Notes under the pieces: generated by a model | Databases searched by the model: none | Told to the model about the DNA's origin: nothing | The model's input: only the letters and a program-made list of their open reading frames with translations | Translations under genes and position numbers: made by a program | Source of the DNA: Balaenoptera acutorostrata | Lineage: Eukaryota > Chordata > Mammalia > Artiodactyla > Balaenopteridae | Direction: 5' to 3' | Length of the DNA stretch: 64,000 nucleotides | Assembly: GCF_949987535.1 (NCBI RefSeq) | Contig: NC_080065.1 | Span: forward strand, 38,913,239 to 38,977,238 | In this document: positions 46,620 through 59,078 of the stretch, one piece after another | Numbering within the stretch: position 1 is the first letter of the stretch | Layout of the letters: the number at the start of each line of letters is the position of its first letter

Positions 46620-47399
46620 GGTAAGCCCCTTGCACTGCCAGGAGCGCCGGGAAGAGTGGGAAGAGGACCTTGTTAGCACAGGAACATGAGGTTCCAGGTA
46701 GCAGAAGGCTCTGGCTCCCAATGGCAAGTAGGGGAATCCATTTGGGTGGAGCCCAGATGCCAATCAGTTCCTTCCTTCCCCACCTACACCCTGCCCCCAG
46801 CATTGTCGATTCCCACATGAGGGGTACAGAGGCCTCTGGGGATCTCAGGTCAAGGCCAGGTGCACTAAAGGGGAGGAGAAGGACATGGGGAGGGAGTGCC
46901 CTGAGGGCTCAGAACAGGGCCTTCAGCTCTCACTCCACCAACTAGAGCCCAAAGGACAACGGTCCCTGGAGATTCGCTCAGACTTGTCCCCAGCCCGCAT
47001 CAGGCACACATCATTCATCTACACGAGCAGGTTATCGGAGTCCAGCCTGCATCCAAGCCTTCAAGAATGCAGGAGAACCTGGTCAGCCTTCCCTCCGCTA
47101 CTCAATCCTCCCCCTGCCCAGGAGCTTACTGATGCAATGCCTCCTTCCTCCCGGTGTCTAGACTTGGGGGACACCAGAACCTTGGCACAGCGGGGGCCTG
47201 AGATGTGGCTGAACCCCTCACCTCGCAGAGAAGGACGCTGGTGTTCTAAGGGTTAGGACACTTGCCCAGTCACACACCTAAGTGACGGCACAGCCTGGAT
47301 CGAAGGCAGTATCTCAGTCGACTCTTAATTATGCTGCGTGCGGGTACTTGTCCTGCAGCCCCCGAGAAATGTGATCATTCTCACAGTGTCCTGCAGGGA
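46620..47399. other. Unique, GC-richer sequence
   Basis: A 123-codon plus-strand frame (46885-47256) shows no domain; no repeat recognised. Confidence 0.4.
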
Positions 47400-47615
47400 A
47401 CACACTTCAAAGTCTGGAGTCACATCCAGGCTCTAATCGCTGAATGATCTTAGACAAGCCACTGAACCTCACAGAACCTCAGCCTCATCATCCATAAATT
47501 AACATAATAATCTGCACTGGTTTCCTTGAGGATTAAATGAGACAGTATCTAACATAGCGAGCATGTGCCCGCAACACCAGAGATGCTCAGTGCTGCTTAC
47601 TACTATCACTAATTA
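47400..47615 (+). repeat. MIR SINE
   Basis: aaagtctggagtcacatcca, gaacctcagcctcatcatcc, ccttgaggattaaatgagac. Confidence 0.75.
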
Positions 47616-48401
47616 AGCTGTGATCCGTCACTGAACTTCAGATTCCTGGGGAAAGCTAGAGGGTCAGGAATCTGGGGAAAGAAGGCTCTTCTGAGAAGGA
47701 GGAAGCAAAGGCCGGTTAGCTTCATGTCTTTCGTCATTCTGAGGCCCGCTAAACTCAAGATCCTACAGGGGAACTGGATCCAAGGCCAGAGAACAGAGAG
47801 CTCAAAACTTTAAGTTTCTCTTGGCTGTTTTATCACATTCTTTCTCAAGCATTTGACCTTGTAACATAGGGGACTCAGGGTCAGTAGGAAGAGCACCGAA
47901 AGTGACCGGCACGGTGCAGCAGAGCTGTCGTTGGGATGGAAGCAGAATCCCTGGGACGGCGGCGTCCTCACTGGGATGATGTGTCTAATAATCCTCCTAC
48001 AATGACTTCAAACTTTAAAAAAAAAAAAAAAATGAGAGACAAGAGGAAGAAAATTAACCCTGAAAATTATTCAATATCAAATTACAGCAACTGATTCTTT
48101 GTCAACAGCCATAGAGCTAACAAAACAAAACAAAAGCTGCTGAAACAAGATGGCGTCTGCCCCACTGACGAGTTTTATGCTGGAATTCCAGCTGCTGCCC
48201 TATTGACCAAGATACATTCACACGTTTTTTGAATTATTGTTGTCCTAAATTTAACTACCCAAAATGCAAACAAAAAATCTTTCTTATGGATATTTTTTAA
48301 AGGGAGGATTGGAAGGAAAAAAAACTCAAATTTTAAGGACCAAAGCCAACTACTTAAAAATCTGAGTGTTTGATCTAGAGAAAGATAACCTGGCTTCACT
48401 C
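47616..48401. other. Unique sequence with a 17-18 base A-run near 48016
   Basis: The A-run is not clearly linked to a retrocopy. aacaagatggcgtctgcc at about 48143 carries a YY1-like core of unknown meaning. Confidence 0.4.
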
Positions 48402-48412
48402 TAAAAATTGTG

Positions 48413-48799
48413 TTTCCCACTTAGAGAAGTTTCTTTAGTGTTCGTTGTAAAGCTGGGTTGGTGGTGCTGAATTCTCTTAGCTTTTGCTTGTCTGAAAAGC
48501 TTTTGACTTCTCCATCGAATCTGAGTGAGATCCTTGCTGGGTAGAGTAATCTTGGTTGTAGGTTTTTCTCTTTCATCACTTTAAGTATATCCTGCCACTC
48601 CCTTCTGGCCTGCAGAGTTTGTGCTTTGCGATGACCTAGAGGGGTGGGATAGTGAGGATGGGAGGGAGGCTCAAGAGGGAAGGGATATGGGGACAGGTGT
48701 ATGCATATGGCTGAATCGCTTTGTTGTGCAACATAAACTAATGCAGTATTGCGACGCCATTATACTCCAATAAATATCTATTAAAAAAATAAAAATAAA
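48413..48799 (+). mobile_element. L1 with 5' inversion (twin priming)
   Basis: About 48413-48617 is L1 sequence in reverse complement (cttgctgggtagagtaatct). About 48618-48799 is the forward 3' end (gatgacctagaggggtggga, ccattatactccaataaata). The duplication taaaaattgtg is perfect (48402-48412, 48800-48810), so both halves are one insertion. Confidence 0.9.
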
Positions 48800-48810
48800 T
48801 AAAAATTGTG

Positions 48811-49660
48811 AATTCAACGTTTAGCCCTTTCAATGAGAAAGAAAAGATCAGAAAAGGAAGGGAGCACGTTTGTTCTAATATTTAGCTCTTCTCAAGGTAT
48901 AACCCACAGGTGGAATCATTAGATGTCAAAAATGAGAAAGCGCTTTGTAGACATGCACTTAGCAAACCATGTCCTAGGTCCATTTCTGCTCCTAAGTACA
49001 AACAGTGTGAGTGTGTGTGTGTGTTGAGAGAGAAAGAAGCTGAGGACTGCATTCAGGGCTCTTCTGATGTCTTACTTCCCTCTACTGGAGAGAGGTCCGA
49101 ATATGTGTGCGGTGTGTATATGGCGGGGCTGGAGGTGCGGGTGGGAGCGTGGGAAGATGGGGGAAGGGAGAGTGTAAAAGCGGAAAGACTAAAACTTCTC
49201 TGTCTCAGGCTTGAAGTAAAGCTTCCTTATGATCTGCTGCCGGCTGATGATCAGGCCCCAGCATAGGCAGGAGCAGCAGACAGGCCAACTCTGACCCCAC
49301 AAAGGGGAACTTCAGTCTAAAAATGCTAATCAAACATTTTTTCTGCAGAATCCGCTGGTAAAGAGTTACCTCCAGCATGGACTCAACTATGAACTCATCT
49401 CCCAATGGTCAGGGCCCTCTCTCTGAGACTATTTTATGATCTTAGGTTACAAGATAGTCAGGCATTGGAAGGCTGATAATTTTGAATTACCAGGGCCCTA
49501 GCCTTGATTGGCACCAAATGACCCAGAGAGACTTCCAAGAAATAGAAAAGTGATCTAAACCAGTGAGCCTTAATCTGGGGTCTTCAGATACTAAAGACTC
49601 CTTGAAAGTAGTAAAAAAAAGTCTGAGAAATTTCTTTAAGACTGTACTTCCAAAAAAACT
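48811..49660. other. Unique sequence with a short (TG)n
   Basis: (tg)n at about 49008-49024. A 118-codon plus-strand frame (48910-49266) shows no domain. Confidence 0.4.
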
Positions 49661-49670
49661 GTATCTTTGG

Positions 49671-50109
49671 ATTCCATATATATGTGTTAGCATACAGTAT
49701 TTGTTTTTCTCTTTCAGACTTACTTTACTCTGTATGACAGACTCTAGGGACAGGGCAGGAATAAAGACGCAGACATAGAGAATGGACTTGAGGACACGGG
49801 GAGAGGAAAGGATAAGCTGGGACAAAGTGAGAGAGTGGCATGGACATATATACACTACCAAATGTAAAATAGATAGCTAGTGGGAAGCAGCCACATAGCA
49901 CAGGGAGATCAGCTTGATGCTTTGTGACCACCTAGAAGGGTAGGATAGGGAGGGGATATGGGGATTTATGTGTACATATAGCTGATTCACTCTGTTATAC
50001 AGCAGGAACTGACACAACATTATAAAGCAATTATACTCCAATAAAGATGCAAAACACACACACACACAAACAAATAAATTTTGATCAGCCATGCAAAAAA
50101 AAAAAAAAC
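49671..50109 (+). mobile_element. L1 with 5' inversion (twin priming)
   Basis: 49671-49745 is the reverse complement of the ORF2-end/3' UTR junction; 49746-50109 is the forward 3' UTR with a (ca)n and an A-tail. The duplication gtatctttgg flanks both halves (49661-49670, 50110-50119). Confidence 0.85.
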
Positions 50110-50119
50110 GTATCTTTGG

Positions 50120-50313
50120 GACTTCCCTGGTGGTCCAGCGGTACGACTCCACACTCCCAATGCAGGGGGCCCAGGTTCGACCCCTAGTCAAGGATCTAGA
50201 TCCCGCATGCTGCAACTAAAAGATCCCGCACACCACAACAAAGATTCCGCATGTGGCAACGAAGATCCCTCGTGCAGCAACTAAGACCCGGCACAGTCAA
50301 ATAAATAAATAAA
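50120..50313 (+). mobile_element. CHR-1-like SINE with a repeated agatcccgc body
   Basis: gacttccctggtggtccagc head, then a body with repeated atcccgcatgctgcaac and atcccgcacaccacaac units, and an (aaat)n tail. It inserted directly next to the preceding L1 at the same sequence. Confidence 0.85.
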
Positions 50314-50609
50314 TTTTTTTTTTTAAATTATTTATTTATTTGTTTTTGGCTGTGTTGGGTCTTCGTTTCTATGAGAGGGCTTTCTCTAGTTGCGGCAAGC
50401 GGGGGCCACTCTTCATCGCGGTGCGCAGGCCTCTCACTATCGCAGCCTCTCTTGTTGCGGAGCACAGGCTCCAGACGCGCAGGCTCAGTAGTTGTGGCTC
50501 ACGGGCCCAGTTGCTCCGCGGCATGTGGGATCTTCCCAGACCAGGGCACGAACCCCTGTCCCCTGCATTGGCAGGCAGACTCTCAACCACTGCGCCACCA
50601 GGGAAGCCC
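50314..50609 (-). mobile_element. CHR-family SINE, shorter form, antisense
   Basis: Abuts the tail of the preceding SINE; head at right reads ccaccagggaagcc. It inserted into the A/T tail. No 24-bp duplication. Confidence 0.9.
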
Positions 50610-50640
50610 AATTTTTTTTTTTTAAAAACTGTATCTTCCC

Positions 50641-51849
50641 TTGCCTACTCTAATGCTACACTTACTAGACTCCCAAGGTTGTTTTGCTTTTAGCTAAAAT
50701 TATGTGAATTCATTTCAGTAATACAGGTACTAACAGTGACTCACCATGTAATCCAATATTTTAAAAATCCAAGCAGAAATTAGAGGGGTTCCTTACATGA
50801 TAGAAGTATTTGTCACTTCACCAAAATATTCAGTGCTTAAAAATTAGCGTTTTTATATGCATTTCACCTTAACCTTTCAATATACATTGAGTCACAGTAA
50901 ATTTATAATTATAGTTCTACCAAGTCCCTTGGGAATTGTATTTTCAGTTTAGTTCTGACACAAATATTTTAATTGACAGCTGTTCTGGGAGACTGGCTAG
51001 CATCCTTTCTGAATGTTGAGAATTTTAATGAGGATAAAATCTAAATCTGAAACTATCCCGTCTCTGCATGAGTAAATGGACATCCTCCTCTTCCTCCCTT
51101 TTTATAGTGATTTTTAAAAATTTTTTACATACAAAAATCTGTGCATAATTAATGTGTACAATTTGCGTTTACAGATAAGCATAGTGACTTTAAACAGTGA
51201 TAACATGTTGATGAACTCCGAATTTTTTCATGTAGATTTCTATTGCATAAAGTAAAGTATAGCCATAATTTGTAAAGACATGTACAAAGAGGACGAAGGG
51301 CATTGATGCAACAGATGTCTTCCCTCCCCTTCTCCCATATGCCCAGAGTAATTTAGATTTGTTTTAAAGTCACTCCCCAAGCAATTGGATTCTACATAAA
51401 GTTGTAAGGGTTGGTACATGGTCAGCCCAGGAGACGTCAGATTGTTCTTTGTACTTTGTTGACATATCAGCAAGCTGGAAATTGTCCTGAGTAGTAGCTT
51501 TGGCATGTTCTATGTCTGGGCCAATGAGGACCGCAGCCAGGGTAAACCCTTCTTGTTTAAATGGCGGAGTTAGAAAACTCCTATCTGGGAAGCAATGTTT
51601 TCTATTAGCATCTATTACGCAGCCTGTTGTAATGTGTTAAGTAAAGGAAATAAGGAAATGATGGTTCTTAATCCAAAAGCATAATAAGACAAAGAATGAA
51701 TACAATGTCCCACATATTTCATAGAATAGCAAAGAATCCTTGGTCTTTTCTGGGACTTCACAGTTAATTCAACAGGATGATTGCGATATAATTATAAAAT
51801 CCTGCTGATTTATTTAGCATTCTCTTGAAATCAGACCTTGAGTTAAGCA
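50641..51849. other. Unique, AT-rich sequence
   Basis: About 1.2 kb without a named repeat or a supported exon. Confidence 0.4.
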
Positions 51850-52261
51850 CTTGGTGCAAGGAGTTTATCTGAGAGGTGATGCCAGAAAGCAGGAACCAGT
51901 GATCTGGGAGAGTGAGACAGAGAAGGAGGGAGAGTTCAGGTAAGGGTGCATTATCTGTCTCCCTGTATCTGTCTCTCTCTCTCTCCCCTTCCCTTTTCTC
52001 TCTCCTCTTTTAGATCACTCTGCAACCGATGGCCATGTGAGTGAGCTTGGAAGAGGAGTCTCCAATCCCAGTCAAGTCTTCGAGAGCTGCAGCTCCAGCT
52101 GCAGCTTGACTGCAACCTCATGACAGACCCTGGGCCAGAAATACCCAGCTAAGCCACTCAAAGTTTCCTGAGATTCAGACACTGTGTGAGATAATCAAGT
52201 TTTTGTTTTAAGCTGCTAAATTCTGGGGTAATTTGTATTGCAGCAATAGATAACTAATACA
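51850..52261 (+). repeat. MLT1-type LTR relic
   Basis: A central (tc)n-rich block (51960-52000), then gagtgagcttggaagaggag, gcttgactgcaacctcatga, gtgtgagataatcaag, ending tgcagcaatagataactaat-ac. Confidence 0.6.
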
Positions 52262-52835
52262 GTGTTAGTATTAAGTAGAATATTAAGTGGTAATCAAATA
52301 TCAGATTTTCAAAGAATACTTGATGACATGAAAAAGTGATGAGTATATATTAGGTGGAAGCAGCAGGAAGCAGAACTTGTGTAGTGTAGTGTGCAGTGTG
52401 CTGCATAAATGTTGTTTTTGTCTGATTAGCCCATGTCCATCCCCTCCTTCTTCCACTAACAGAATTTCCCTTTCTCATAGGAAAACAACTCCACGTGTTT
52501 CAAGTGGTGCTGACTCCAACCCATGTAGGCCAAACAAGTGAATCAGATCAAATTTAAGTTCCTCATTCCCTTGACACCTGGACTTTTTCTTCCTAGAGTC
52601 GTTAAGGGAGAGAAGGGCCTTAACTTCCAAAAAACTTAAAGATGGCAAAGGTAGCAGATGCCCTGGATTGAGTAGTTCTCCAAGTCAGAACCAACCTTAG
52701 AATTTTCAGTTAGGAGCCAGTAAACTCTTTTTGCTTAACTGGGATTGGGGTTTTAATATACAATATTAGCCCAAATTTTTATAAAAATAAATAAAATTAC
52801 TTGCAAACAGAGAAAGTGGTAGAATCTACAAAATC
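52262..52835. other. Unique sequence
   Basis: No named repeat; a short gtgtagtgtagtgtgcagtg simple repeat near 52379. Confidence 0.4.
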
Positions 52836-52960
52836 AAAGAACTTGCTGCACCAGAATTTCTAAAACACAGATTCTCAGGCTTCACACTTGGGAACTTCAA
52901 CTCAGTAGTTCTGGATTAGAGACCAGAAGTGTGGATTCTTAACAAGCTCTCCGTATAATA
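52836..52960 (+). mobile_element. MER5A-like hAT MITE fragment
   Basis: aatttctaaaacacagattc, ctcagtagttctggattaga, gattcttaacaagctctcc. Confidence 0.55.
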
Positions 52961-54221
52961 ATGATCAACAAACAGCAGTGGAAACAACTGAGCCTACAGG
53001 AGTAGATTATAAGTGAATATTTCTTTTCCTCTACACGTATTGTCCAATTTTATAACGAACAATTATTATTTGTGTAATGAGTACATTTCTTAAAAGGACA
53101 ACTGTAACTTAATAATGTTTAATTTTTGACCTGAAACTTTTATTGTGAGGAATCAAATACCCCACTGGTTAGTAGATCAGCAGAAATAAAATACTCAGAC
53201 ATGTATTCATTGTGATAGTAAACATTTTCTTGTCTCTGATAAAGAGTACGGTCCAGCTATTGGGGCAAAGTATACAGCAGAAGGGAAAGAGAACCCAGCT
53301 CCCCAGGGCCTTTCTTATCTCTCAAAAAGTGCATGAGGGTCACACCAGATCAGAGGAGTCTTGAATGCTCCTCACACTCAGGCTTCTGTTTCCTGCTAAT
53401 GCCAGAAGCACATCATTAATATCCTAACTCCAGCCCCTTCCCTACAAGACAAAGAAACTTCCCCATGACTGTCACACAGACTTACTATCCATCCTGGTCA
53501 GATTTCTTCTTTTTAAGAACCCACAAGAGTTCTGCTGCTGCCCAAGGGACTTCTTGCTAAGGGCTGACCAAGGCAGCAGACCTATCCAATGCCCATCTCC
53601 ACCATGTTTAAATCTGTGTTTTGTCTACACGTTGATTTTAAAAATTGAAAACAAATAAGGAACACTTATATTGTTATGTCTATGTAATATTGATCACTAC
53701 AGGGCCAAACAATGTCCTGGGATTGCAATTCCTTCTCTCACGTCCAAATGATCCCGATGTTTAGATCTAATGGCTTCTCCCTTCTTACAGGCTATTCATT
53801 CCTCAAAATCATCAGCATTTTTGTTTGTTTCAAATTTGGACCTTGCTTCAAATTTGGACCTTGGCTTTAGGATGTAGATTCCCCCCCACCCCCCAGAGTT
53901 TCTAAATACTCTCTTGGTTGATCCAGAGTTCCAGTCTCCCTTATATCCCACATATTCTGCCTACATGCTTCTCATATCCATTTCCTTCTAGGACATCCTC
54001 AAGTAACTTCTCCAGAAATACTGCATAAGAAAAACGTCTGAGCCACTGAATGTCTGAAAAGTCTTCGTTTTTGTTGACAATGATTCATATTTTGTCTGGC
54101 TATAAAAGTATAACTTCGAAATAATTTTACCACTAGTTTTCTCTTGAATAGGAGGACTGAATAAAAGCTCTGTGTATATATAGCAGAGTTTATCCATTAA
54201 CAAGATTTTAGAAGGAAGGAT
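52961..54221. other. Unique sequence
   Basis: A C-rich run lies at 53881-53893 and a duplicated ttcaaatttggaccttg unit at about 53827-53865. No gene seen. Confidence 0.4.
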
Positions 54222-54236
54222 GAAAAACATAACTGA

Positions 54237-54711
54237 TTACTCAGCCATAAAAAGGAACGAAATTGGGTCATTTGTAGAAATGTGGATGGACCTAGAGACT
54301 GTCATGCAAAGTGAAGTAAGTCAGAGAAAGACAAATATCGTATATTAACGCATATATGTGGAATCTAGAAAAACGGCACAGATGAACCAGTTTGCAAGGC
54401 AGAAATAAAGACACAGAGAACAAATGTATGGACACCAAAGGGGGAAAGCGGGGCAGGGGGTTGAATTGGGAGATGGGATTGACATATATACACTACTGAT
54501 ACTATGTATAAAATAGATAACTCATGAGAACCTACTGTATAGAACAAGGAACTCTACTCAGTGCTCTGTGGTGACCTAAATGAGAATGAAATCCAAAAGA
54601 GGGGATATATGTATACATATAGCTGATTCACTTTGCTGTACAGTAGAAACTAACACAATATCGTAAAGCAACTATACTCCAATAAAAATTTTAAAAAAAG
54701 AAAAAGAAGAA
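54237..54711 (+). mobile_element. 5'-truncated L1 3' end
   Basis: ORF2 C-terminal bases (tggacctagagactgtcatg), the 3' UTR, and the end actatactccaataaaaatt. Perfect 15-bp duplication gaaaaacataactga (54222-54236, 54712-54726). Confidence 0.94.
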
Positions 54712-54726
54712 GAAAAACATAACTGA

Positions 54727-55093
54727 AAAGCATTGACACATATGTTAGTAGCCCCCAGTTTTCCTTGCATGCTCAAATTCTTTAGGGAAAAAACCTCCCA
54801 GTTTTTATTCAGGACATATTACAGCTACCTACTCTCAAATGGAGACATAAGAGCGGGAGTGGGAAGTCAGTGGGCACAGGCTTTTATAGGCAGACTTTTA
54901 AGTAAACACTGTGCTTCAGCACCCCCTTCTCTACTTGCTAACAAGGTCACAACTTTTGGGGGTTTGCCATGGCAGAAAACTCCCTCTATCACTGCATTTT
55001 CCCACCTTGGGTTGCAAATTCCGCTTCTCTTATCTTTCCCAACTTGCAATAGTAATTGAAATATCTCATCTATTGATACCTCCATCCCATTAT
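54727..55093. other. Unique sequence
   Basis: A 108-codon frame (54733-55059) has no recognised domain. Confidence 0.4.
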
Positions 55094-55103
55094 CTTTACT
55101 TTT

Positions 55104-55492
55104 TTTTTTTTTTTTTTTACATATGCTTGTTGCTTATCTATTTTTTTAAATTTATTTATTTATTTATTTATGGCTGCATTGCGTCTTCATTGTGGGGCAC
55201 GGGCTTTCTCTAGTTGCAGTGAGCGGGGGCTACTCTTCGTTGTGGTGCACGGGTTTCTCATTGCGGTGGCTTCTCTTGTTGTGGAGCACGGGCTCTAGAC
55301 ATGTGGGTTTCACTAGTTGTGGCACGTGGGCTCAGTAGTTGTGGCTCACGGGCTCTAGAGTGCAGACTCAGTAGTTGTGGTGCACGGGCTTAGTTGCTCC
55401 ACAGCATGTGGCATCTTCCCGGACCAGGGCTTGAACCCGTGTCCCCTGCATTGGCAGGTGGATTCTTAACCACTACACCACCAGGGAAGTCC
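55104..55492 (-). mobile_element. CHR-family SINE, longer form, antisense
   Basis: T-run and (ttta)n at left, head at right (ccaccagggaagtc). Duplication ctttactttt (55094-55103, 55493-55502). Confidence 0.9.
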
Positions 55493-55502
55493 CTTTACTT
55501 TT

Positions 55503-55999
55503 ATTTATTTGATTTTTAAAATTATTTGTTGGCTATTAGTTTAATGAAGCAATGAAAAGAGACAAACATATATCCTCAGTTTGCCAACTTGAATAAGAAT
55601 CTGCCTTCTTTAGGAAGAGCTTTTAAGGTTGGCAAGAAATGGAGCAACTACTGTATAGACTCTAGTGACACATCTTTTAATCAAGGGCAAAACTCACATG
55701 ATTTAGAGCAAAGATGAGACATCCTTTTTAAGATGAAGATGGAGATGAAGACCAGGGATTAGCTAATATCTAGGCTCATACATATCTACTCAAGAGGTAT
55801 TAGACAGTTCCAGCTATCCTGGTCTATCTGAGAGCCTGGGGCCTCCCAATTCCAGCTTGGATGACCAACCAGCCATCACACAGACCTCTTTGACTCCTTT
55901 AAGAAGGAAGAGGGGGAGTTTAAGATATTTGAGGATTTTCTCTACAGTTTATAAATTATTTCTATTAAAAAATAAACGTTATCAGCTTAAAAAAGACTG
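55503..55999. other. Unique sequence
   Basis: No repeat or exon recognised. Confidence 0.4.
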
Positions 56000-57835
56000 T
56001 TATGTTTTAGATAAGCTTCATGGAAATCACAAAGGGAAAACCTGTAGTATTTAAACAAAAGATAGAGAAAGGAATAAAAGCATACCACCAGAAAAAAAAT
56101 AATCAAATCACAAAGGAAGACAGCAAGAGAGGAAGAAAGGAACAAAAGAACTATCAAATAGTCAGAAAATAATTAATAAAATGGCAATAGTAAGTCTTAA
56201 CCTATCAACAATTACTTTAAATGCAAATGGATTAAATTCTCCAACCAAAAGAATAGAATGGCTGAATGGATTTTAAAAACAAGATCCAACTATATGTGCC
56301 TATAAGGGACTGACTTTAGCTTTAAGGACACACATAGGCTGAAAGCAAAGAAATGGATAAAGATATTCTACACAAATGGTAACCAGAAGAGAGGAGGGGT
56401 GGCTATACTTATAGCAGGCAAAATAGACTTTAAGTCAAAAACTGTCACAAAGAAGGTCACTATATAATGATAAAGGGGTCAATTCATCAAGAGGGCATAA
56501 CAATCGTAACTGTATATGTACCCAACATAGGAACACCTAAATGTATGAAGCAAATATTAACAGAAATGAAGAGAGAAATACACAGCAATACGATAATAGT
56601 AAGGAACTTCAATACCCCACTTTCAACAATGGATAGATCATCCGGACAGAGAATCAATAAGGCAACAGTGGACTTGAACAACACTACAGACCGAATGGAC
56701 CTGACAGACACATAAAGAACATTTTACCCAACAGCAGCAGAATACACATTCTTCTCAAGTGCAACACAGTACATTCTCTAAGCTAGATCATATGTGTTAG
56801 GCCACAAAACAAGTCTTAACAAATTTAAGATTGAAATCATATCAAGTATCTTCTCTCACCACCATCCTGAGAAACTAGAAATCAATCACAGGAGGAAAAT
56901 TGGAAAATTCACAAATTTGTGAAAATTAAACAACATACTCCTGAACAACATATGGATCAAAGAAGACATCAAAAGAAAAGTAAAAAAATATCTTGAGACA
57001 AACAAAAATGGAAGCACAACATATGAAAACTCATGGAATGCAGCAAAAGCAGTTCTAAAAGACAAGTTTATAGCAATGGAAAACAGAATGAAGGTTCCTC
57101 AAAAAATTAAAAATAGAACTATTATATGATCCAGCAATCCCACTTCTAGGTATTTATGTAAAGAAATTCAGATTAGGATATTGAAGAGACACATACACTC
57201 CCATGTTCACTGCAGCATTATTCCAAATAACAAAGATGCGGATATAACCTAAATGTCCATCAACAGATGAATAAAGAAAATGTGGAACATTATTCAGCCT
57301 TAAAAAAAAAAAAAGAAATCCTGCCATCTGTGACAACATGGATGGACATGGAGGACATTATGTTAAGTGAAACAAGCCAGACACAGAAAGACAAATGCTC
57401 TATGATCTCACTTACTTGTGGAATCCAAAATAGTCAAATTCATAGAAGCAGAGAGTAAAATGGTGGTTGCCGGGGGGTTGGGGCGGGGAAATGAGGAGGT
57501 GATGGTCCAAGGGTACAGAGTTCCAGTTATATGAGATAAATAAGTTCTTGAGACCTACTAAACAGCATAGTACCTACAGCTAACAATACTATATGGTATG
57601 CTTAAAACTTGCTAAGAAGGTAAATCTTAAATTATTCTCACCCCCCCAAAATAGTGATGATGATGATGATAATAATAATAAAGAGGGCAAGAGAAAACTT
57701 TGGGAAGTGATACATATGTTTATAGACTTGATGGTGATGGTTCCACAGATGTACACTTATCCCCAAACACATCAAGTTGTATGTATTAAATGTTTGGATT
57801 TTTACATGTTAATCATACCTTGATAAAAAATGTTA
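56000..57835 (+). mobile_element. L1MA-type L1 with an internal ORF2 deletion
   Basis: 56140-57095 covers the ORF2 endonuclease region; the frame at 56467-56715 keeps F-N-T-P-L-S-T-M-D-R-S-S. At about 57095 it jumps to the ORF2 C-terminus (gatccagcaatcccactt), skipping most of the reverse transcriptase. The 3' UTR follows (gagggacctactaaacag-like), then (gat)n(aat)n and the end cataccttgataaaaaa. Frames are broken, so it is inactive. Confidence 0.85.
57655..57681. repeat. (GAT)n(AAT)n microsatellite in the L1 3' UTR
   Basis: gatgatgatgatgat followed by aataataataat. Confidence 0.85.
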
Positions 57836-59078
57836 ATACATAAATAGGTAATAAACAAGAGTTTTTTGGGATTCATCTGTTATGGTTACTGGATCATCTA
57901 AAACAAAGGGGATAAGTCTAGCCCTGAGGAAGGAGGGTGCAGGGGGTTACATTCCTAAATGAAGTTTTAAAGAGACCTCTGTCTTCAAAAGTCCACCCAC
58001 TGTTCCCTGCTTCTGTGAGCATGTCCAGATTTTAATAATTCTTAACTCGGCATTCTATTCAGTTAAATCACTCTGGATAAAACCAAATGAAGTCCTACTG
58101 ACTTTGTTTTAGAAAGAAAACTATAACCCCACAAACTGCTCTGGGAATAATTCTAGAACTCTAAATAGGAAGCATTTAAGTGTAATTTGTCCTGATGAGA
58201 CATCTTAGAGTTGAATTTCCCTCTCATTTTGATGCCTAAGTTTAATCTTCTTTGGCTGTAATACTGAGTGGTAAACATTAAACACTGTTTACTCATTCAG
58301 TATTTTTAGATCACATATACCAAGTGACAATTGCTGATTTTATGCATATGTATTTTATATTCACAAATCAGAGGAAGCTACTTCATGGCTCCATTGTTAG
58401 GCAAATTAGTGAAGTATTAGAAGAACATTCCCTTTTTCTAAAATTTTCTTTAATATTTTAATTTGAAAGTAAAGTTTAAAGTTATATATGGAAAATAAAA
58501 CAAAAAATTCTAAAATACGACATCTGAACTATAAATTGATGCTGCAGATTTTATAGAAAATGCGGTTTATAACATTTACATTGTAGGGTTGTTGTAACCT
58601 TTAGAATAATTATAAACGTAAACATGCTTCTTCAATCGTAAAGTGTGACACAAATGGAGAACATTATTGTTAACTGCACAGTGATTGGGCTTCTATGGAA
58701 GGAAGATTTTTGTAACTGACTGCGGTGTACCAAGCATCGCTGGGTTCAGATGGAGGTAAGAAAGCTAGGGAGAGGCTGAGCAGAGAGGCAGCACCCCTAG
58801 TTTTGGAGGTGAAACCCATTTACCCCTCACTTTTCCCTGGTCTACTCACCTTTGTAAGTAAAACTCATCAAACTCAAAGCCAATGGGATGGGAAACCACA
58901 ATCAGGTATCAGAAGGGCTTCCACTGGTTTAATCCATTTCTTGGAGGGGTCAGTCAGGTGGAGGGGTGAAGCACAGGCTACCTATCAATATACAGTAAGA
59001 GCCTTCAACAGACTGTTCTCACAAAGGCCAGTTAAGGCTGTGGGCAATGTAAGGACAAAAGCAAATTAAAAATAAGGG
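57836..59078. other. Unique sequence
   Basis: About 1.2 kb without named repeats; a 114-codon frame (58725-59069) has no recognised domain. Confidence 0.4.

Noticed and set aside
48143..48160. YY1-like aagatggc motif as a promoter
   Set aside because: A single short motif with no TATA, initiator or transcript evidence.
56467..56715. 82-codon frame with endonuclease-like residues
   Set aside because: Fragment of the L1 ORF2 endonuclease in a broken L1.
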